Below are positions 16,024 to 25,285 of a stretch of DNA of 64,000 nt, piece by piece. The DNA is taken from the NCBI GenBank assembly GCA_900177435.1, contig FXAI01000001.1, forward strand, positions 104,039-168,038, in the 5' to 3' direction. The notes beneath the pieces were generated by a model. It was not told where the DNA came from. It worked only from the letters and a program-made list of their open reading frames with translations, and searched no databases. Source of the DNA: Alteromonadaceae bacterium Bs31 (GTDB taxonomy: Bacteria; Pseudomonadota; Gammaproteobacteria; Pseudomonadales; Cellvibrionaceae). Within the stretch, counting starts at the first letter, position 1; each line of letters opens with the position of its first letter. The translations under genes were made by a program, and so were the position numbers.

Positions 16024-19000
16024 GTGATGAACAATTTAAAGCGTAGTGTTTTTTCTTTATGTTTAGTGTCCAGTATGGTCCTGTCAACAAGTGCAGCCGA
16101 ACTGAACCTTGCCGATGAACCTCTTTTTCTGGGTATTAGTACAGACCCAAATGTTTTCTTCCAGTTGGATGACTCGGGTTCTATGGATTGGGAAATACTA
16201 ACGGCTCCCTACTACCATCATTGCTCCTACGACAGGTACGCGGGGGGAAAGGATAGTAGTAGCGATTGCGCAAGCAGTGTTAAAGACGATGGCTTATGGC
16301 GACAGTACTATAGTGGCTATCGTACCTATGAATATATGTATAAAAATAGTGATAATGCCTATTCTACCGGTTGTACCAGTGGTGACCGAAAAGCTGTATT
16401 TGATTGCGGCGTTTCCACTATGTTTGATCGTGATTGGCGAGGTGGTTCCTCTGATTTTAACGTGGTGTATTACAACCCTGCAGCGGCCTATAAACCTTGG
16501 GCTGGCACGGGGCTAGTGAATGCCAATTTTAAAGCAGCCCGCAGCGACCCTCAGCCAGCAATAGCAGCGGTTAGCGCAGTTGCAGAAACTGACTCAACGG
16601 TGGCTGTTCCCGCTCAATCTGCCAGATCACAACCTTCGGGTTATTCACTTAAGCGAGATCTTACCGGCTTTGTTTACTATGTGTGGATCGACTCTCACGG
16701 CTTTGAAAGTTCTGATGGTCACCCAAGGCGTGGTACGAATATAAATCGTACAGTGGGTAAAAATAACTGGGTGGATTTATGGGATAACCATTACAAATAT
16801 ACAGTAAACGCCAGTAGTGTAAGTTGGGAAAAAATCGAATGGGATATTGATTCAAGTTCCGGCAAGTTAACCAAAAAAGTAACTGATAGTGGAACGCTTA
16901 GCGGAGCCGATACAGACCCCAATATAGTTCCTGCGAGGACGGTATCGGAGATCCAGCAGAATGTTGCCAATTGGTATTCCTATGCTCGCAGGAGGTCTTT
17001 TGTAGCCAAAGGTGCAGTAGGTGCGGTAGTCAGCGGCTCACCCTCCTTCCGCTTTGGACAGACTGTTATCAATTATTACAACACTCTTTTTAATGAGGTG
17101 CCACCGTCTACGGTAACAAAGTATAGCGGCTATAATCAGTCACTTTTAAATGATTTGTACAGCTTTAACTGGCCAGCACAAGGTACCCCATTACGCAGGG
17201 GCCTGGAAAGGGCAGGGAAGTATATTGCTGGAGATTTGTCAGGAAAAACTGATCCAATAATCCAAAGTTGTCAACAAAACTTTGCTGTACTTTTTACCGA
17301 TGGTTATTGGAATGGTAGCTCTCCCACTCTATCAATAAATGACCGAGATAAAGACGGCAGGAATAATACCGTCTCTGATATAGCACTCTATTTCTACGAT
17401 CATGACCTCGATAAGAGTATTGCAAATAACGTTGTGCCAAACGTAGCAGACCCTGCTGAATATCAACACATGGTTACTTTTCCTGTTGCATTTGGTGTTA
17501 CTGGCAAACTGAAAGACACCGACACGCCTCCAGATGGTTGGCCGAACCCGGTATTGACGTCAAGCGACAAGTGGGGAGACAACCCCTATGATGACGATAT
17601 CGGTAAAATCGATGATCTTTGGCATGCCGCGTTTAATAGTAAAGGTGAGTATGTTGCCGCACAAACGCCACAAGATGTTGTTGATAGCCTAACAGCGGCC
17701 CTCAGTGAAATAACCAGCCGCGATGCCGCATCAGCATCCGTCGCCACTAGCACCGGTCAAATATCTTCGTCTACCGCTGTTTTCCAGGCACAATTTAACA
17801 GTGGTGACTGGTCTGGGCGACTTTATTCCTATCCTCTAAATTCGGACGATAGCGTAAATACATTGAACCCTAACTGGCAGGCAAGCGGGATTTTGGATTT
17901 GCAGAATTACGACACCGGGCGCAACATTGTAAGTTATAACGGAAGCAAGGGAGTGAAGTTCAGGTTTCCTTCCAACTATCAATCGCCCACTAGCGATGAA
18001 TTGACGAGCGCTCAAGTGGCAGAGCTATTACAGCTTTCTTCTTATTATCAAAGTACTACAAACAGTGCTGAGATTTCGCAGGTACAGGCCTACGGAGAAA
18101 AAATTACCAACTACCTTCGCGGTGAGCGTAGTAACGAAGGTGTTTCTGCGGGTGAACTGCGGCCGAGAGCCTCTGTACTGGGAGACATTGTTGACTCGGA
18201 CCCAAAATATGTTAGCAAACCAAATTTCTATTATCCCGATTCACTGGAAACGGTGAGTTATGCAAGTTTTAGAACGAGTAAGGCTTCTCGCTCTCCAATG
18301 GTCTATGTGGGGGCTAATGATGGGATGTTACACGGCTTTCGTGCCAGTGACGGGCAAGAGCTTCTAGCTTACGTGCCCTCTACAGTGTTTGACAATCTAC
18401 ATAAGCTGGCAGATAAAAATTATTTCCACCGTTTCTTCGTCAATGGCGCGCCTACGGTTGTTGATGCTTTTTATTCCAATGCCTGGCATACGGTATTGGC
18501 GGGGTCTCTGGGTCGTGGAGGCCAGGGTATATTTGCTTTGGATGTAACTAATCCTGATAGCTTTTCCGAAAACCTAGCCTCTTCCATTGTTCTTTGGGAA
18601 TTTGACGATACGGATGATGCAGATATGGGTTATTCCTACAGTGAGCCCTCAATAGCAAAAATGGCCAACGGCAGCTGGGCTGCAGTGTTTGGTAATGGCT
18701 ATAACAATACCGAAGCAGACGGAAACGCAAGTACCACTGGCCACGGGGTGCTTTACATTGTTGACCTTGCTAGCGGTTCGGTTGTTAAAAAAATCGATAC
18801 CGGGGTAGGTACCAGCGCCACGCCCAACGGGCTCTCTACACCGGCGCTTGTGGATATCGATAACGATTATGTTGTGGACTACATTTACGCGGGAGACATT
18901 TATGGCAATATGTGGAAAATGGATGTCAGCAGCTCAAGTGTGACGGACTGGGATGTAGCCTGGGTTAGCGGGACTAGCAAGAAACCATTGTTTACGGCGG

Positions 19001-19746
19001 CAAGCGGACAGCCAATTACTACCAGACCTGCCGTGGGCTTGCATGCCGAAGAAGACGGTCAAGTGGTCTATTTTGGCACGGGTAAATATATAGAGAAAGA
19101 TGACAACAATTCTCTCGGTGAGCCAACCCAAGGGTTTTACGCCATTTGGGATAAAAATGAAAGTAACGCTGCAGGTCTACCGGTTGTGGTGGGAGATTTA
19201 CTTGAGCAGGAGATTGAAAAAGAATTTAAGGCAACGCTTGGCACGAATTCTTTCAATATTCGCCAAACCAGCGACAATGTTATCGACTGGAGTAAGCATG
19301 AAGGCTGGTATATGGAGCTTGTTAATCAAGGTGTAACACCGCTCGACAATCTTGGCGAAAGACAGGTGGCTGAATCGTTATTGCGTAATGGTCGTATTAT
19401 TTTCCCAACAAATTTACCCAGTGCAGCACCGTGTACTCCCGGTGGTACCAGTTGGTTAATGGAGTTAGATGCAGTGGATGGAGGCCGCCTGGACGAATCT
19501 CCATTTGATTTGAATAACGACGGTGTATTCAGTGAAAAAGATTACACCTATAACCTCAATAATGTCGATGACCTGCCTGCCTCGGGCATTCAATCAGACG
19601 AAGGCATTATCAGTACTCCCGGTGTATTGCGGGATACTGGCAGGGAAGTTAAATACTTAAGTGGTTCGACTGGTGCGATAGTTAATTTTGGTGAGAGTAC
19701 CGGAGCACAGAATGTCGGTCGTCAATCCTGGCGAGAACTAGATTAA
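16024..19746 (+). CDS. pilY1: Type IV pilus tip adhesin/mechanosensor PilY1
   Basis: The 1240-residue secreted protein has a signal peptide (SLCLVSSMVLSTSAA), an N-terminal von Willebrand A-like region with MIDAS-type DDSGSMD (Asp49, Ser51, Ser53), and a C-terminal beta-propeller typical of PilY1 (VYVGANDGMLHGFRASDGQEL, YVPSTVF). A calcium-binding loop DxDxDxxxD is at residues 944-952 (DIDNDYVVD). A second EF-hand-like loop DLNNDGVFSEKD is at 1162-1173. PilY1 sits at the pilus tip, controls extension/retraction in a calcium-dependent way and relays surface contact into c-di-GMP signalling. GTG at 16024 or the adjacent ATG at 16027 may be used; residue numbers are from the GTG. Confidence 0.93.
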   Translation: MMNNLKRSVFSLCLVSSMVLSTSAAELNLADEPLFLGISTDPNVFFQLDDSGSMDWEILTAPYYHHCSYDRYAGGKDSSSDCASSVKDDGLWRQYYSGYRTYEYMYKNSDNAYSTGCTSGDRKAVFDCGVSTMFDRDWRGGSSDFNVVYYNPAAAYKPWAGTGLVNANFKAARSDPQPAIAAVSAVAETDSTVAVPAQSARSQPSGYSLKRDLTGFVYYVWIDSHGFESSDGHPRRGTNINRTVGKNNWVDLWDNHYKYTVNASSVSWEKIEWDIDSSSGKLTKKVTDSGTLSGADTDPNIVPARTVSEIQQNVANWYSYARRRSFVAKGAVGAVVSGSPSFRFGQTVINYYNTLFNEVPPSTVTKYSGYNQSLLNDLYSFNWPAQGTPLRRGLERAGKYIAGDLSGKTDPIIQSCQQNFAVLFTDGYWNGSSPTLSINDRDKDGRNNTVSDIALYFYDHDLDKSIANNVVPNVADPAEYQHMVTFPVAFGVTGKLKDTDTPPDGWPNPVLTSSDKWGDNPYDDDIGKIDDLWHAAFNSKGEYVAAQTPQDVVDSLTAALSEITSRDAASASVATSTGQISSSTAVFQAQFNSGDWSGRLYSYPLNSDDSVNTLNPNWQASGILDLQNYDTGRNIVSYNGSKGVKFRFPSNYQSPTSDELTSAQVAELLQLSSYYQSTTNSAEISQVQAYGEKITNYLRGERSNEGVSAGELRPRASVLGDIVDSDPKYVSKPNFYYPDSLETVSYASFRTSKASRSPMVYVGANDGMLHGFRASDGQELLAYVPSTVFDNLHKLADKNYFHRFFVNGAPTVVDAFYSNAWHTVLAGSLGRGGQGIFALDVTNPDSFSENLASSIVLWEFDDTDDADMGYSYSEPSIAKMANGSWAAVFGNGYNNTEADGNASTTGHGVLYIVDLASGSVVKKIDTGVGTSATPNGLSTPALVDIDNDYVVDYIYAGDIYGNMWKMDVSSSSVTDWDVAWVSGTSKKPLFTAASGQPITTRPAVGLHAEEDGQVVYFGTGKYIEKDDNNSLGEPTQGFYAIWDKNESNAAGLPVVVGDLLEQEIEKEFKATLGTNSFNIRQTSDNVIDWSKHEGWYMELVNQGVTPLDNLGERQVAESLLRNGRIIFPTNLPSAAPCTPGGTSWLMELDAVDGGRLDESPFDLNNDGVFSEKDYTYNLNNVDDLPASGIQSDEGIISTPGVLRDTGREVKYLSGSTGAIVNFGESTGAQNVGRQSWRELD

Positions 19747-19765
19747 TTTTTCGGAGAAGTCAAAG

Positions 19766-20068
19766 ATGAAAAAATTCGTTGTACTGACGCTGTTGTTGCT
19801 AGCTACACTGGCTTTTGGTGAGGATTTTTCTGGCGTGGTAGATTCCATAGAGCAGGAAGGCGAAACCATTCGGATTAGTGGTGTTGAATATAGAATAACA
19901 GGAGCTTCGCTCGTGTATATTAACGATATTCGCGTAACGCTTGATGGTATTGAGCCAGGTATGACCGTTAACTATTCTTTGGGCTATGATAATGTGGCTA
20001 AACCCTTGGTTAGTAAAATGGTGTTGGATGTCAGCGAAGAAAAAGCTGCAATAATTCTGGGTCACTAA
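19766..20068 (+). CDS. Small exported PilY2-like protein
   Basis: The 100-residue product has a signal peptide (KKFVVLTLLLLATLAFG) and a small beta-rich mature domain (FSGVVDSIEQEGETIRISGVEYRITGAS). The position between pilY1 and pilE is that of PilY2 in Pseudomonas, and its size and GVV(D/E)(S/A)(I/V)xxxxxTIxI pattern agree. PilY2 is involved in fimbrial biogenesis, but its biochemical function is unclear. CGGAGAA precedes the ATG. The name is by position and general pattern rather than strong sequence identity. Confidence 0.7.
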   Translation: MKKFVVLTLLLLATLAFGEDFSGVVDSIEQEGETIRISGVEYRITGASLVYINDIRVTLDGIEPGMTVNYSLGYDNVAKPLVSKMVLDVSEEKAAIILGH

Positions 20069-20082
20069 AGGGGGTATTTTAT

Positions 20083-20493
20083 ATGTTAAATACACGTGGT
20101 TTTTCTTTAGTTGAAGTGGTTATTGTCATGGCCATTATTGGTATTGTCACGGCGTTCGCCTATCCATCTTATCAGGATAGTGTGCTAAAAAGTCATCGTG
20201 CCGAGGGTATCGAAACCTTGTTGGATGTGGCTCAGGCACAAGAGGTGCTGTATTCACAGACAAATGCCTATTCAACAAATGCCAAGCCATTCGCCCCTAC
20301 AGCAAGCTCCGTTACAAGTGAAAAAGGCTATTACGTAGTGACTGTAACGAGTGGTGCGTGTGGAACGAGTGCTTGTTTCGTGGCCACTGCTACGGCCCAG
20401 GGCTCCCAAGCGGCGGACAAACTATGCGCGACGCTCAGTATTGATAACCTCGGCACTAAATCTTCTACACCCTCCGGTAACAGCTGCTGGTAG
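20083..20493 (+). CDS. pilE: Type IV pilus minor pilin PilE
   Basis: The 136-residue prepilin has a very short leader MLNTRG followed by FSLVEVVIVMAIIGIVTAFAYPSYQDSVLKSHRAEG, the canonical class IVa N-terminus with Glu5 and the YPSYQ(x)xVxxxxRAEG segment of PilE. The C-terminal cysteines (CGTSAC and the terminal SCW) form the usual disulphide loop. AAGGGGG lies upstream. It is the last gene of the operon and contributes to the tip complex rather than the pilus shaft. Confidence 0.92.
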   Translation: MLNTRGFSLVEVVIVMAIIGIVTAFAYPSYQDSVLKSHRAEGIETLLDVAQAQEVLYSQTNAYSTNAKPFAPTASSVTSEKGYYVVTVTSGACGTSACFVATATAQGSQAADKLCATLSIDNLGTKSSTPSGNSCW

Positions 20494-20544
20494 CTATACC
20501 AAAAGCCCGCAGGTTTCCCTCGGTCAAATATAACTGGTAGAGTT

Positions 20545-20576
20545 AGCTTCATTCGTTTATCTCGAACAATGAAGCT
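20545..20576. repeat. Inverted repeat between pilE and the AbgT gene
   Basis: AGCTTCATT (20545-20553) and AATGAAGCT (20568-20576) form a 9-bp hairpin stem about 50 nt past the pilE stop. It lacks a T-tract, so it may be a weak terminator, an mRNA-stabilising 3' structure or an operator for the next gene. Confidence 0.5.
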
Positions 20577-20587
20577 GATTATCAGAT

Positions 20588-22065
20588 ATGCCTAAAAATA
20601 TTCAAGCGCTTGATGCCATTGAACGGTATGGCAACCGGCTGCCCCATCCCGTTTACTATTTGTCTACCTCTGCCTCTTTGTGCTCTGCCTGTCGTTGATA
20701 GCACAGATATTTTCGTGGTCTGCTGTCCATCCAGTTAGTGGAGAAGAAATTAACGCGGTTAACCTGCTTAGTGTTCATGGTCTTCATATGATACTGGCTA
20801 AAACCGTCAGTAATTTTGTGAATTTTGCTCCGGTGGGAACTGTACTGGTGGCAATTTTGGGAATTGGCATAGCTGAGCATTCGGGCTTGCTGGGAGTGGC
20901 CTTGCGGTCTTTGGTGCTCCGCACACCCAAGCGGTTTCTGAGTTTTGTGGTTGTATTGGCCGGCGTACTTTCGAGCATCGCCGCCGATGTCGGTTATGTT
21001 GTGCTGATTCCACTGGCTGCTTTGATATTTAAAAGTGCTGGTAGAAACCCCCTATTAGGTATAGCGGCAGCATTTGCTGGGGTATCCGGTGGCTATAGTG
21101 CTAACCTTTTGGTCGGGCCGCTGGATGCTTTACTTGCTGGTATTTCCACTGAAGCCGCGCAGATTGTTGAGCAAGACTACGAGCTGGCTGTTACTGCAAA
21201 TTATTATTTTATGATTGCGTCCACCTTCCTGGTGAGCCTGGTTGGGGCCTGGGTGACAGATAAAATTGTAGAGCCGCGCTTGCCCCCAGTTAGTTCAGCG
21301 TCGTTTTCTGTTGAGGCTCTCAGTTATTTGCAGAAAAAAGGTTTAAGTGCTGTAGCGCTGTTTACCTTTGCGTATATTGCTGCACTGCTGGTGGGCTTGC
21401 TTCCAGAAAGCGGGGTGCTTCGAGATCCTGCTACGCACAGTGTCGTTCGCTCGCCCTTTATTTCTGGTGTGGTTACGGTAGTGGCACTTTATGCTGGCAT
21501 TGCGGGGTTTATCTACGGAAAGGTAAGTGGCAGTTATAAAAGCAGCTCGGATGCTGTTAAGGGGATGGAGTCTAATATGGCAGCCATGGCAGGCTATATT
21601 GTGCTGATGTTCTTCGCCGCACAATTTGTTAGTTATTTTGCTTGGAGCAAGTTGGGCATCATATTGGCAATACACGGAGCAAATTTTTTAGCGGTGTTCC
21701 AGTTACCCGCCTCGGCTTTATTGGCAATGCTAGTTTTCCTGGTCGCTTTTCTAAATCTTTTTATAGGCAGCGCTTCGGCAAAGTGGGCGTTGTTAGCACC
21801 AGTATTTGTGCCAATGCTGATGTTGCTGGGCGTGCCTCCAGAGGCGACTCAGGTAGCTTATCGGGTAGGGGATAGCTGTACTAATATTATCACGCCCTTA
21901 ATGCCTTATTTTGGCGTAATACTGGCTTTTGCTCAGCAGCATCAAAAAGATGTGGGTATAGGCTCTATTGCAGCGCTTATGCTGCCTTATTCGCTTGTGT
22001 TTTTACTGGTATGGTCGGTTATGCTGGTGGTTTGGATTACCTTTGATATACCTCTTGGGCCGTAG
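20588..22065 (+). pseudogene. AbgT-family transporter, interrupted by a one-base frameshift
   Basis: AbgT proteins (proton-coupled p-aminobenzoyl-glutamate or antimetabolite transporters) begin with an RxGNRLPHP motif and a first transmembrane helix. Here, from the ATG at 20588, one frame encodes IERYGNRLPHPV and then derails to a stop at 20696. The next frame, from about 20653, gives LLFVYLCLFVLCLSLIAQ, the missing first helix, and runs on to 22065 as a normal AbgT body (SGGYSANLLVG, GSASAKWALLAPVFVPML, YRVGDSCTNIITPLMPYF). A fourth T in the GTTTA run near 20651-20654 would restore a full protein of about 492 residues. It is either a sequencing error, a recent mutation or, less likely, programmed slippage. 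An internal GTG at 20680 could start a truncated protein lacking part of helix 1. Confidence 0.8.
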
Positions 22066-22205
22066 GCGGTGAATTAATAACTAGCTACAAGCATCCAGAG
22101 TTGTCGGCGTTAAACAACGCTTCAGAATACTTATTTTTTAACGGTAACGTTTTTTGGGCTTTATGTATACGCTACTTGCGCCTATGCTGGACTATTGTTA
22201 GCGAA

Positions 22206-22691
22206 CTAGGTGTCGCTAAGTCCGGGTTTTCCCCGTTGCGCGAGAGTGGCGTTTTTGAAGCGTTTGTCTTCAGTGATCTCTTTTAAGCAGAATTTTGGTG
22301 CTACGAAGTTATTTGCGGCTTCCTCACTACTGAACTCCACCTCCAGTACCATTAAATTAGCGAGTTTGCCGCTGTAGACATCGATTTCACAGACATGACC
22401 GTTCAGCGTCAGTGTGAAACGCAATTTTTCAAGGCGTTTACCTTTGGTAAATGGCCACATCATATTGAAAATATGCTCACTGATTTCTTCTTCAGTTTCA
22501 TCCCGAACTAGGCCGCTTCCAATTTTCTGCGTGAGAAAAAACTGCTGCCCGAATTTGCGTATGCGCAGCTCCCGGTTATCTTCCAGGAAAAGATAGCCCT
22601 GAATAATCCGGCGGGGCTTTGCTTTTTGCATCTCCTCAAAGGGAAGCTCTTTTATTAAATATTTTCGCTCGATTTCTTTATTCATGGTCAT
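22206..22691 (-). CDS. CYTH domain protein (inorganic triphosphatase-like)
   Basis: The 161-residue protein starts with the CYTH signature EIERKYL, in which Glu6, Glu8 and Lys10 form the ExExK metal/phosphate-binding motif. It has further alternating basic/acidic strands lining a tunnel (ELRIRKFGQQFFLTQKIG, EISEHIF, CEIDVYSG, LMVLEVEF). Single-domain CYTH enzymes hydrolyse tripolyphosphate or other triphosphates, and some make cyclic AMP. Its ATG overlaps the stop of the upstream parA-like gene (ATGA), so it is the last gene of a coupled operon that also encodes a CHAD protein. That strengthens a polyphosphate-related role. Confidence 0.88.
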   Translation of the reverse strand: MTMNKEIERKYLIKELPFEEMQKAKPRRIIQGYLFLEDNRELRIRKFGQQFFLTQKIGSGLVRDETEEEISEHIFNMMWPFTKGKRLEKLRFTLTLNGHVCEIDVYSGKLANLMVLEVEFSSEEAANNFVAPKFCLKEITEDKRFKNATLAQRGKPGLSDT

Positions 22692-23437
22692 GATTTTTTA
22701 ATTAGCGGGATCATTTCCTTCCATAGAGAAAAATAGGCTTTGTTGGCAGGCCTGCTTCGAGCATAAGTGTCGACTGGTGCTCGATGTTCTCCCATATTCT
22801 CTATATCTATGGAAAACGGGATGATGGTATCCATAAAGTTGTTGTAGCGGGATCGCATGGTTTCCATGGTGCGCTTGTGGAGAACTTTCTGCATCTGAAC
22901 CATTGAAAAGAAGGGGACGAGTCGGTTGCGTTTGTAGTTGAATTTCTTAAAAAACTGGTTCAATTGCTCGTATGTACGTTCTGACAAAGTGGTGGGTATT
23001 ACAGGCACAAAAATAAGGTCTGATGCCGTGAACACTGATTCAGACAAGTAGCCTATGGTTGGAGGGCAGTCCAGTACCACCAGTTTGTACTCTTTGCTCA
23101 TGCCCTTGAGTATTTTTCGTAAGCGAGCAGTACGTTTATTGTAATCTCCCAGCATGGTGTCAAAATTTCGGAAACTGAGGTGTGCAGGGATAATGTCGAG
23201 GTTTTCATAGTCGCTGGCCTTAACATGCTGAACTAGTTCTTTGTAGGCCTTAAAAAATTTGCTTCCCCAGTTTTTTTTGGTGGGCTTTACACGGAAGTAA
23301 AAAGATGACGCGCCTTGGGGGTCGAGGTCGATTAACAAGGTTTTTATGCCGGATTTGGCGGCCCAATAGGCGATATTTACAGCAGTGGCTGTCTTGCCCA
23401 CGCCGCCTTTCATACTATAGCAAGAGATAACTCGCAT
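22688..23437 (-). CDS. ParA/MinD-family ATPase
   Basis: The 249-residue ATPase has a deviant Walker A KGGVGKT (residues 10-16, both lysines of the ParA type), Walker A' LLIDLDPQGASSFYF and Walker B VVLDCPPTIGYLSE. It has no N-terminal HTH domain and no C-terminal MinD-type amphipathic helix, so it resembles the small cargo-positioning ParA proteins rather than chromosome ParA. No parB or parS-like sequence is adjacent. Instead it lies between a CHAD protein (13 nt upstream) and a CYTH protein (4-nt overlap). This context suggests positioning of a polyphosphate-linked cargo, which is inference. Confidence 0.9.
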   Translation of the reverse strand: MRVISCYSMKGGVGKTATAVNIAYWAAKSGIKTLLIDLDPQGASSFYFRVKPTKKNWGSKFFKAYKELVQHVKASDYENLDIIPAHLSFRNFDTMLGDYNKRTARLRKILKGMSKEYKLVVLDCPPTIGYLSESVFTASDLIFVPVIPTTLSERTYEQLNQFFKKFNYKRNRLVPFFSMVQMQKVLHKRTMETMRSRYNNFMDTIIPFSIDIENMGEHRAPVDTYARSRPANKAYFSLWKEMIPLIKKS

Positions 23438-23450
23438 GAATCATTTGCTC

Positions 23451-24956
23451 CTATTGTGCGAATAGCTGTTCAAATTCTGTGGCGATGGAGGTATTACTGA
23501 ACTCAGCGAATGCCTTGCATACTCGCGCTCGCTCCTGTAATTGTTTTTGATGAAGAACCGCTATCAGGCCATTAATAGCTGCGATAACTTCAGCGTCTTT
23601 TTCCTTGGCAAGATGTGCGGCGAGAAACTCTTTTTGAACGGAATAGTCATTAAAGTTTCCAAGTATTGTTTGTAGTGTTTTTAAGGATTTTGCCAGGGTA
23701 GATATTCGTTTCTCTGGAAAAAGCTCTGAGAAAAACTCTATAAGATAACGGAGCTTTTTACACTCTATACGAAGTTCATGAACGTCTGCGTCAGGCGTTT
23801 CATCGTTAATTTCGTTGCCGAGCACGCATATTTTTCGGTAGCGATTATAGGTCCGTTTTTTTGCCATGGTTAACACGGGTTTATGGGAGGATTCTGTTTC
23901 AAAAGAAGGGGCGCTTGAAAAAAGAACTTCGAGTGTTTTACATTTCTGTCTGTAGGCACGAGATTTAAAGAGAGTAACTACTCGCTTATAGGCAACCTGC
24001 CTCTCTTTGGCAATGTGGTCAAAGAGCGTTTCCAGCCCTGGCGCGTAATTTTCTGGTAACAGGCTTTGGTAGTAGCTTTTATCTAATAAAAAAACATCCA
24101 GATCTCGTAGAGGGTTTGTAGGGCTGGCCAAGGCTGCGAGTTCAGTTTTAAGTTGCGAGTGTGTGGTTTCGCTGAATGCTTTTTTCATTAAATTAATGAG
24201 TGAGCGTGCCTTACGGATGGCAACCCTGTACTGGTGCAGAAACTCGGTATCGGTGTCGAGAATAACGCCTGCTTCGTTTTTGCATGCTTGTGAAAACATG
24301 CTTTTGCACATCTGTAGAACTGCTTGTTCACAGGGTTCCGAGGGTGTTATTCCATACTTGTTAGTCGGTTTTTCCTTAAGTTTTATACCCAATATTTTCA
24401 GCAGCTTATCCAGGCTTGGTTCTGGTGCGTCGTCATTAAGCTGAGCCTGACAAAGCTCAAGTGCTTTATTGAACGCATTTTGGTAGCCCCGTAAGGGTAT
24501 AAGGGACAGAAACTGTTGGCCTGGGGTTTCTGCATCTTCAGTAAAAAATGTGGTAGTTTTAATTCTGGCGACTGTTTTCCTTTCCGTATCGAGTAAGTCG
24601 ATGGTGCTTTCAGTTATTTCAAAGCGGCATATTTCTCCAAGCGCTCTCAACTTTATGCACCGTTTTAAAATATTCTTAAATTCTCCGTCGGGGAAATCCC
24701 ACCAAAATCGGGCGTTTTCTCCTGCTATTTCGCAAATGCTGCCCTTTGGACTTTCAAGCCTGAATTCGCACTGAGCGGTTTTGAACAAACGGTAGCCTGC
24801 GTGCCACAAATGCCAATCATAGTCGTCCTGTAATTGGTATTTCAGCTTGTTACCAGGCTTTTTTTGCATGCTAAATCGGGTTTTAAGCGAGCTTTCGAGC
24901 TGTCTTAATACCTTGTTGTCAGGCAGTAGCCAGTGCTTTGCTTGTAACTCTGTCAT
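23451..24956 (-). CDS. CHAD domain protein (polyphosphate-binding)
   Basis: The 501-residue protein has an N-terminal region of about 200 residues without a clear match. It contains beta-rich pieces such as CEFRLESPKGSICEIAG and CRFEITESTIDLLDTERK, reminiscent of a diverged CYTH domain. A C-terminal CHAD domain (about 215-495) shows the conserved histidine/basic helices HQYRVAIRKARSLINLMK and HELRIECKKLRYLIEFF. CHAD domains bind polyphosphate and target proteins to polyphosphate granules. The usual CYTH-CHAD fusion seems split here: a separate, intact CYTH protein is encoded two genes downstream. It overlaps the RHH gene by 4 nt and precedes the ParA ATPase by 13 nt. Confidence 0.88.
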   Translation of the reverse strand: MTELQAKHWLLPDNKVLRQLESSLKTRFSMQKKPGNKLKYQLQDDYDWHLWHAGYRLFKTAQCEFRLESPKGSICEIAGENARFWWDFPDGEFKNILKRCIKLRALGEICRFEITESTIDLLDTERKTVARIKTTTFFTEDAETPGQQFLSLIPLRGYQNAFNKALELCQAQLNDDAPEPSLDKLLKILGIKLKEKPTNKYGITPSEPCEQAVLQMCKSMFSQACKNEAGVILDTDTEFLHQYRVAIRKARSLINLMKKAFSETTHSQLKTELAALASPTNPLRDLDVFLLDKSYYQSLLPENYAPGLETLFDHIAKERQVAYKRVVTLFKSRAYRQKCKTLEVLFSSAPSFETESSHKPVLTMAKKRTYNRYRKICVLGNEINDETPDADVHELRIECKKLRYLIEFFSELFPEKRISTLAKSLKTLQTILGNFNDYSVQKEFLAAHLAKEKDAEVIAAINGLIAVLHQKQLQERARVCKAFAEFSNTSIATEFEQLFAQ

Positions 24957-25135
24957 TTTTTCTCTTTAGGTAGTTTGATTTCGTTTGCCAGGTAGCGGGT
25001 AATAAGCTTTTCCATTATTGCCTGTACGCTACTATCCTCCTCGATGGCCCTGATCTTGAGTGCTTTCAGAGTCTTGCTGTCTAATCTGAGGGACGTATTT
25101 TTTTTGCCAGACTTAATTTGGACTTCTTTACTCAT
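24953..25135 (-). CDS. Small ribbon-helix-helix-like DNA-binding protein
   Basis: The 60-residue protein (MSKEVQIKSGKKNTSLRLDSKTLKALKIRAIEED, given in part) has the RHH pattern: a short basic beta strand (NTSLRLD), then two helices with the A-x-E-x-x-S-V-Q-A-I-x-E connection. It ends in a basic tail. A second ATG two codons upstream (25141) is possible. It is the first gene of the RHH-CHAD-ParA-CYTH operon and overlaps the CHAD gene by 4 nt. It could autoregulate the operon or, as small partner proteins of ParA do, link the cargo or nucleoid. No toxin is encoded nearby. Confidence 0.75.
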   Translation of the reverse strand: MSKEVQIKSGKKNTSLRLDSKTLKALKIRAIEEDSSVQAIMEKLITRYLANEIKLPKEKK

Positions 25136-25285
25136 ATGCATGACGTCATTACGTAAAAACAGGATGAAATGATAGTTGCAAGAAGTCTTTTGGTCAAGTT
25201 GTTGCTTTGGTTAGGCGAATTCGTCTTGTCACGAGGTCTGCTGCCCATATAAGCTTGCAATGCTTAGATACCGCATGGAGGTCTT

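Noticed and set aside
22140-22170. Terminator after the AbgT gene (AACG-GTAA-CGTT with T run)
   Set aside because: Only a 4-bp stem; too weak to call.
24953-25135. Toxin-antitoxin antitoxin (RHH type)
   Set aside because: The partner is a 501-residue CHAD protein, not a small toxin; the operon context points to positioning or regulation.
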